A stretch of DNA of 21,674 nucleotides from Caecitellus pseudoparvulus. Lineage: Eukaryota > Bigyra: Bicosoecida. Where the stretch lies: assembly GCA_965644315.1 (NCBI GenBank), contig CBFFRQ010000194.1, forward strand, positions 1 through 21,674. The letters are read 5' to 3'. This document shows, one piece after another, positions 16,901-21,674 of this stretch (position 1 is the first letter of the stretch; each line of letters opens with the position of its first letter). Position numbers and translations under genes: made by a program. Under the pieces are notes generated by a model, which saw nothing but the letters and a program-made list of their open reading frames with translations, made no database searches and was not told the DNA's origin.

Positions 16901-19900
16901 CTTGGCAACCTCCTCCTTCACCAGATCAGGGGAGGAGATGAGCACTCCCTGCATGGACTTCACGGACCTGATGGGAGCTCGACGGGCTCGACGACCTCGA
17001 CCTGACAGGCGCTTGATGTGTTGGTGGGCAGTGAAGGGATCCGTGACAGCGAGTTCCCTCAAGCGTGCTCGGATCCTGGACAGAGTGACATGTCGCTTCT
17101 TCTTCACAAGCCTCGTGCACTTCCGCATTGCATCCTTGCGGCATTGAAGCGTGGCGTGTAGCTCTTCAGTGGCCATGGAGATTCCCTCTCGGATGGCACG
17201 GGCGTGGTCTGGCTGAGGATGCCGACCGGTGGCAAGTGCGAGCTTCCGGTGCAGCTTGGCAATGGTCTTCCGCAGCTTGGACACGCGTGCAGTCATGGAC
17301 TTCTTGAGCCCGCTGGCCGCCTTGATGTCCATCTTCAGCTGGGGCAGAGGGTCACGTGGGGTCTTGGCCTTGCGATGTGTGTCCATAGCCGCAGCTTCGA
17401 TAGCACCGTTGAGAAGGATAGGCTCGGGGCGGCGCTGCCTGTCTGGAGCGCGGTGGCCCGCGAGCTGAGGGATCCTCGAAACATCGCTTGCGCTGCCAGC
17501 CCAGCCTCTGTCGCTGAGGTCCACCTGAGGTGGCACCGCCTGTACATGGGGGCTCTTGGATGATGTCCACACTCGCTTGGCAGGCTTCACTCGGACTTCT
17601 GCTGCAACAAGATGATGGTCACTGAGGACTAGTCGAGCGGCACTCTTTTTCGTCCCGCTGGAGAACGTTGTTGTGATGTGCAGTGGTCTGCTCAACATAC
17701 TGTGGAGGTCCTCAGTCATCAGGATGTGGTCCAGAGCCCGACCATACCTGTGCGTTGGCAGGCCACCAAGTCCGGCTGGGATCAGTGGGCCTTGCTCGCA
17801 GAGGAGCTGCATCTGCAGGATGTCTTCAGTGGGCTCGGGAATGCCGGTCCGGTTCTCCCAGTGATCTGCTCCCCACGTGCCTACCCCTTCGTCACCTGGA
17901 TGAGTGTTCAAGTCACCCATGATGACAATCATGTGGGTGAGGCGGAGCTGTTGAACAGCAGACTCAAGCTGCCGCCAAACCTCTTGCCGGTACGGAAGCT
18001 TCGTGTCCGGATCAGCGACTGGCTTCTTTCGCTGCCAAGAGTGCCAGTTGGGTACGTACGTGCGCTATGATGGCGATGGGTTGTGGGCTTGCAGGGATCG
18101 AGCAAGCAATTATGCAGCGACCATCAACGTCGAGGCCCGGGATCACTGAGCCATTGAGTCTTCGATCAAGCAGCAAGGCAACCTCACTCCGCCCGACAGG
18201 CCGATCAGGCGGGCTTGGGCGGAAGCATTCAAGGCCCATGACTTCCGTGTCGAGCAGGCCGTGCCCCCCAGGCTCTGTGACACAGAGTGCCAACATGGAC
18301 GACGCACTGCACACAGACTGGACACAGGTGACGACATCGTGGACACACTGGCCGCAGGAGCCGTGCACATTCCAAGCAGCAAGTGCGAGTGTCATGTGTC
18401 TTCCGCGGCCGACAGGGGTATGGGGTGCATCGCTACTGATCTGGTCGGCGACTTGTACAGATGTTGGGATGAGTGACAGTATGGGGTCAACCGTCTTGGC
18501 TCTCTCATCGGCAGCTGCTTGTTGGCGCGTGGTGCGGCCTACAGGGAGGTACACCCGTGTTGTCTTGCCAGTGATGAGAGTCTTTGGGTAGACAGTCTCG
18601 TCCTCAGCTACGAACGGGAGTGGGGGAAAGTCAGACCTGAGGGACAGCATGGCCAGCCGCACTCTGTCTTTGAAGGGAATCGGCTTGCCACTCAGCGGGG
18701 AGGATGAGACACGGTACACAGACTCAATGCCCATCGAGTCGAGTGTGTTCAGGCAGCCGTCGATTGGAATGTTGGTGCTCTTGAAGGGTCTCGGTCAGGG
18801 TTCCACAGTACAAGGTGTGGACTTCTCAGCGTTGACGACAATGAGCTGAAGGTGGGAGACACCTCCAGTGTCAACCAAGCTGAGAGCAAACGCGAAGTAC
18901 ACCCCAGCAAAGACTTTTGCCTCGGAGGTCATCTCTTTCTCTGCCTTGACATCAACCAGGCAGTGTCCAGACACTGTGCCGCCTTCAAGTTCCCGATGGC
19001 CCTCGTTGATACGCGTGAGCAAGAGATGAAGACCAGGGAGGAGCACAGGTGGACAGGCACTGGTGAGTGCTGCATCATCAGGCGCATGTCGGTACAGGAA
19101 CGATTGAAAGAGGTCAAGCTTGTCTTGCTCGGTGGTCGGCATGGAAGGTTCTGTTTCACAGACAGCATGGACCTCCGAGTCTGGTGCCAGGGTGACGCGC
19201 GCTGCTCTTCTTCAACACAGCACAGAAGGATGTCTGCGCCGCTTGGATGGTGGCTGCGTGTTGAAGAAGGACAAGGTCATCGTCATTGAAGAGTGGCTCT
19301 CCTGCTGCTGTTTCAAAAAGCAGGCCTGGACACAGTGTCGTTGGTCCTTATTGCGGAACGCGTGCGCAGAGGCGAGGAGTTGCTGCAAGGGGGAACCCAA
19401 GTCAAGGTTTGCCTGTCCAAGCCGTGCTGGTCGGCGACTGCAGTCAGCAAGTTTTAGCAGCGTAGTGGGTGCCGTGTTTGCAGGACTTGCAAGAGGTGGC
19501 TGTGCCCCGCTGCCCGATAGTGCCGCAGCTGTCGGGGACACGGGAGGAGGTCTCTGCGTGGGCTGGGCGAGTCCCATCTGCTGAAGGTCGGGCGCTTGAC
19601 TCTGGTGGACGGAAGAGGGACATGTTCAGGGGAAGGAGCAGCTTGGCCTGACGACTCGGCGGGTGCAGATGGAGGGGAGGGCGCTGTGGGGCGAGTAGTC
19701 ACGACGCCCTCCTTGAACAGTTCAGCAAAGCGCCGAGGAGGAGAGCTCTTTGTCGATGGCTTGCGTTTGCCCCTCCGTGTCTTCTTCTTCTTGGGACCGC
19801 CTTCAGCAAGGGGCTTTGGCAGTGTGCTTGGCAGCTTGTCGACAGAGCGTCATCTTCTGGAGAGACGGAGGTCCGGACAGGCTTTGGAGCACGCTTGGCG

Positions 19901-20499
19901 ATGGAGTGAGTGCTGGTGACATGGGCATGGACAAGCTTCAAGATCTTGGACACATCCCCACTCTCACAGGCAATGTTGGTTGCTGCCTCAGAGATCTTTT
20001 GAGCAACCTTCACTACAGAGGGAGGGGCGATCACGCTGACCCTGGCGCGCTCTGACGTGAACTGCCGCGTGTTGGAGTACACCACGCCCACAGAGCCGCC
20101 CCTTCAACATGATGATGAAGTCTTCTCGCACAGCAGCAGCAACGCGCAGGGACTTGGCAATGGCGGGGCCTTCACCGTCACTCGGCAGCGTGACAAGGAG
20201 AATGGTCTGCCCTGGTGCGGATTGTTTCAGCGCGGAATTAGCGCGCACCATCACAGGAGCAGCTCCAGGAAACTCGGCCTCCAGCTCATCTCCGAAGATG
20301 CCAAGCCACTTGCGGACGAAAAATGATGCATCTTGGCCATCCGTGCAGTCAATGTCCATGCCACCGAGCTGGAAAGTCCGGGCTGCCCTCGGCGTGACAT
20401 GTCAGTCAGCACGCCTGTTCGTGGCCGCCCTGACACACGCTGCTCCAGGCACTTGTCCGCGAAGAGCACGCCGAGGACTTGGCTGGCCTTGGATGACAT
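13936..20499 (-). pseudogene. Element C polyprotein (N-terminal protein, APE endonuclease, reverse transcriptase, zinc knuckle), many frameshifts
   Basis: The coding region starts at the ATG 20497-20499 (aligned with element B) and follows element A to a stop at 13936, but changes frame at least a dozen times, for example near 20390, 20105, 19840, 19580, 19310, 18800, 18060, 16505, 16325, 16140, 15950, 15690, 14815, 14510 and 14060. Recognisable pieces: NTRQF near 20070; the FAELF motif near 19715; CVQAC near 19330; AAWNV of the endonuclease near 18374; MGDLN near 17920; SDHH near 17615; the SGVPQGG equivalent near 16150; YADD at 16017-16028; CPIC zinc knuckle near 14720. The longest unbroken run is 17932-16421. 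Catalytic residues survive within the pieces. Either this is an inactive copy or the sequence has indel errors; as written it makes no full-length protein. Confidence 0.85.
14014..14037 (-). other. PIP-box-like peptide in the C-terminal tail of element C
   Basis: The frame ending at 13936 reads QRTLQHFM, matching the pattern Q-x-x-hydrophobic-x-x-aromatic-hydrophobic used to bind the PCNA sliding clamp. The element A equivalent reads QSTLFDHG and lacks the aromatic pair, so conservation is weak. Confidence 0.3.
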
Positions 20500-20721
20500 G
20501 ATGATGAAGCAATGGCCTCGGGCAAGCAGTGGTGCAGCGTCCAGCCGGAGCCGCACTTAGCACTGCGTGGGGAGCGTGGCGTGCGGAAATCGCACTGCTG
20601 CTCACCCGCGCACCCAATGCAATGCACTAGCGCTGTGCAACACCACACTTGGGTGCACGAGCGCCTGGATTAGGCATTGTTAGCAATGCACAACTTATGA
20701 TTAGGTTGACATTTGGAAAGT
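20500..20721 (-). promoter_or_regulatory. 5' UTR of element C
   Basis: Counterpart of 12863-13086. Positions 20633-20720 differ from element B at five of 88 bases, and the GTGCG/CGCAC hairpin lies at 20581-20595. Within it, GCATTG and CAATGC form a further perfect hairpin around CTAA on the sense strand. One extra T separates the element end from the first TTAGGG. Confidence 0.7.
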
Positions 20722-21674
20722 TTAGGGTTAGGGTTAGGGTTAGGGTTAGGGTTAGGGTTAGGGTTAGGTTAGGGTTAGGGTTAGGGTTAGGTTAGGGTTA
20801 GGGTTAGGGTTAGGGTTAGGGTTAGGGTTAGGGTTAGGGTTAGGGTTAGGGTTAGGGTTAGGGTTAGGGTTAGGGTTAGGGTTAGGGTTAGGGTTAGGGT
20901 TAGGGTTAGGGTTAGGGTTAGGGTTAGGGTTAGGGTTAGGGTTAGGGTTAGGGTTAGGGTTAGGGTTAGGGTTAGGGTTAGGGTTAGGGTTAGGGTTAGG
21001 GTTAGGGTTAGGGTTAGGGTTAGGGTTAGGGTTAGGGTTAGGGTTAGGGTTAGGGTTAGGGTGAGGTATAGGGATAGGGAGAGGGTTTGGGATAGGGTTA
21101 GGTTAGGGTTACGTTAGGGTTATGGAAAGGGTTAGGGTAAGGGTTAGGGTTAGGGTTAGGGTTAGGGTTAGGGTTAGGGTTAGGGTTAGGGTTAGGGTTA
21201 GGGTTAGGGTTAGGGTTAGGGTTAGGGTTAGGGTTAGGGTTAGGGTTAGGGTTAGGGTTAGGGTTAGGGTTAGGGTTAGGGTTAGGGTTAGGGTTAGGGT
21301 TAGGGTTAGGGTTAGGGTTAGGGTTAGGGTTAGGGTTAGGGTTAGGGTTAGGGTTAGGGTTAGGGTTAGGGTTAGGGTTAGGGTTAGGGTTAGGGTTAGG
21401 GTTAGGGTTAGGGTTAGGGTTAGGGTTAGGGTTAGGGTTAGGGTTAGGGTTAGGGTTAGGGTTAGGGTTAGGGTTAGGGTTAGGGTTAGGGTTAGGGTTA
21501 GGGTTAGGGTTAGGGTTAGGGTTAGGGTTAGGGTTAGGGTTAGGGTTAGGGTTAGGGTTAGGGTTAGGGTTAGGGTTAGGGTTAGGGTTAGGGTTAGGGT
21601 TAGGGTTAGGGTTAGGGTTAGGGTTAGGGTTAGGGTTAGGGTTAGGGTTAGGGTTAGGGTTAGGGTTAGGGTTA
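20722..21674 (+). repeat. Terminal telomere, TTAGGG repeats
   Basis: About 950 bases of TTAGGG run to the window end with the G-rich strand pointing right, as expected at a right-hand chromosome end. Two short units (GGTTAGGTT) lie near 20765-20790, and a degenerate patch lies at 21061-21150. Everything distal to the patch is perfect. Whether the last base is the physical end or a contig edge cannot be told. Confidence 0.97.
21061..21150 (+). repeat. Degenerate telomeric patch
   Basis: Six successive hexamers depart from the repeat while keeping six-base phase (GTGAGG, TATAGG, GATAGG, GAGAGG, GTTTGG, GATAGG). They are followed by mixed-length variants such as TTACG and TATGGAAAGG. Perfect repeats flank it on both sides. 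Confidence 0.85.

Larger units (their letters stand above)
13115..20721 (-). mobile_element. Telomeric APE-type non-LTR retrotransposon, element C (full length, frame-broken)
   Basis: A 7.6-kb element flanked by TTAGGG on both sides, in the same orientation as A and B. It has the 5' UTR shared with B, the whole coding region shared with A and B (N-terminal protein, endonuclease, reverse transcriptase, zinc knuckle, C-terminal tail), and an ~820-base 3' UTR with both hairpins. Its end-to-end structure defines the full-length plan of the family. The coding region is split over all three minus-strand frames. Confidence 0.9.

Overview
The window reads as one eukaryotic chromosome end. Its right edge is a TTAGGG-repeat telomere (20722-21674) whose G-rich strand runs 5'->3' toward the window end, so left is centromere-proximal and right is distal. 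Two unlike DNA types meet at a sharp boundary near 3035. To the left is very AT-rich DNA holding one intact gene for a superfamily 3 (SF3), D5/DUF5906-like helicase of the kind found in virophages, polinton-like viruses and other small DNA replicons. To the right is GC-rich DNA made entirely of retrotransposons and telomeric repeats. The host is most likely a protist or alga with vertebrate-type (TTAGGG) telomeres and a GC-rich nuclear genome; the sequence does not let me name the lineage.

Layout: 1-1331, AT-rich non-coding DNA with a ~196-bp tandem duplication, several hairpins and short direct repeats. 1332-3035, the helicase gene. 3036-9853, element A, an APE-type non-LTR retrotransposon on the minus strand with an uninterrupted ~2000-codon ORF (N-terminal domain, endonuclease, reverse transcriptase, zinc knuckle) that is 5'-truncated. 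9854-10163, telomeric repeats. 10164-13086, element B, a related element with the 5' UTR and N-terminal protein region but no endonuclease or reverse transcriptase. 13087-13114, 28 bp of telomeric repeat. 13115-20721, element C, a full-length relative of A with both UTRs but at least a dozen frame switches. 20722-21674, terminal telomere with an internal degenerate patch.

All three elements point the same way: 3' end centromere-proximal, 5' end toward the chromosome tip, each 3' end joined at the same phase of the repeat (TTAG on the + strand). This is the geometry expected if the G-strand end of a chromosome, or a nick in telomeric DNA, primes reverse transcription from the element's 3' end, followed by renewed telomerase addition. 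A and C would supply the enzymes. B resembles a Gag-only telomeric element, recalling the Drosophila HeT-A/TART division of labour. The 3' end of A sits directly on the last codons of the viral-type helicase gene, and the helicase stop codon lies inside the GGTTAG junction. That suggests the integrated viral-type element was broken and its end capped by a telomeric retrotransposon.
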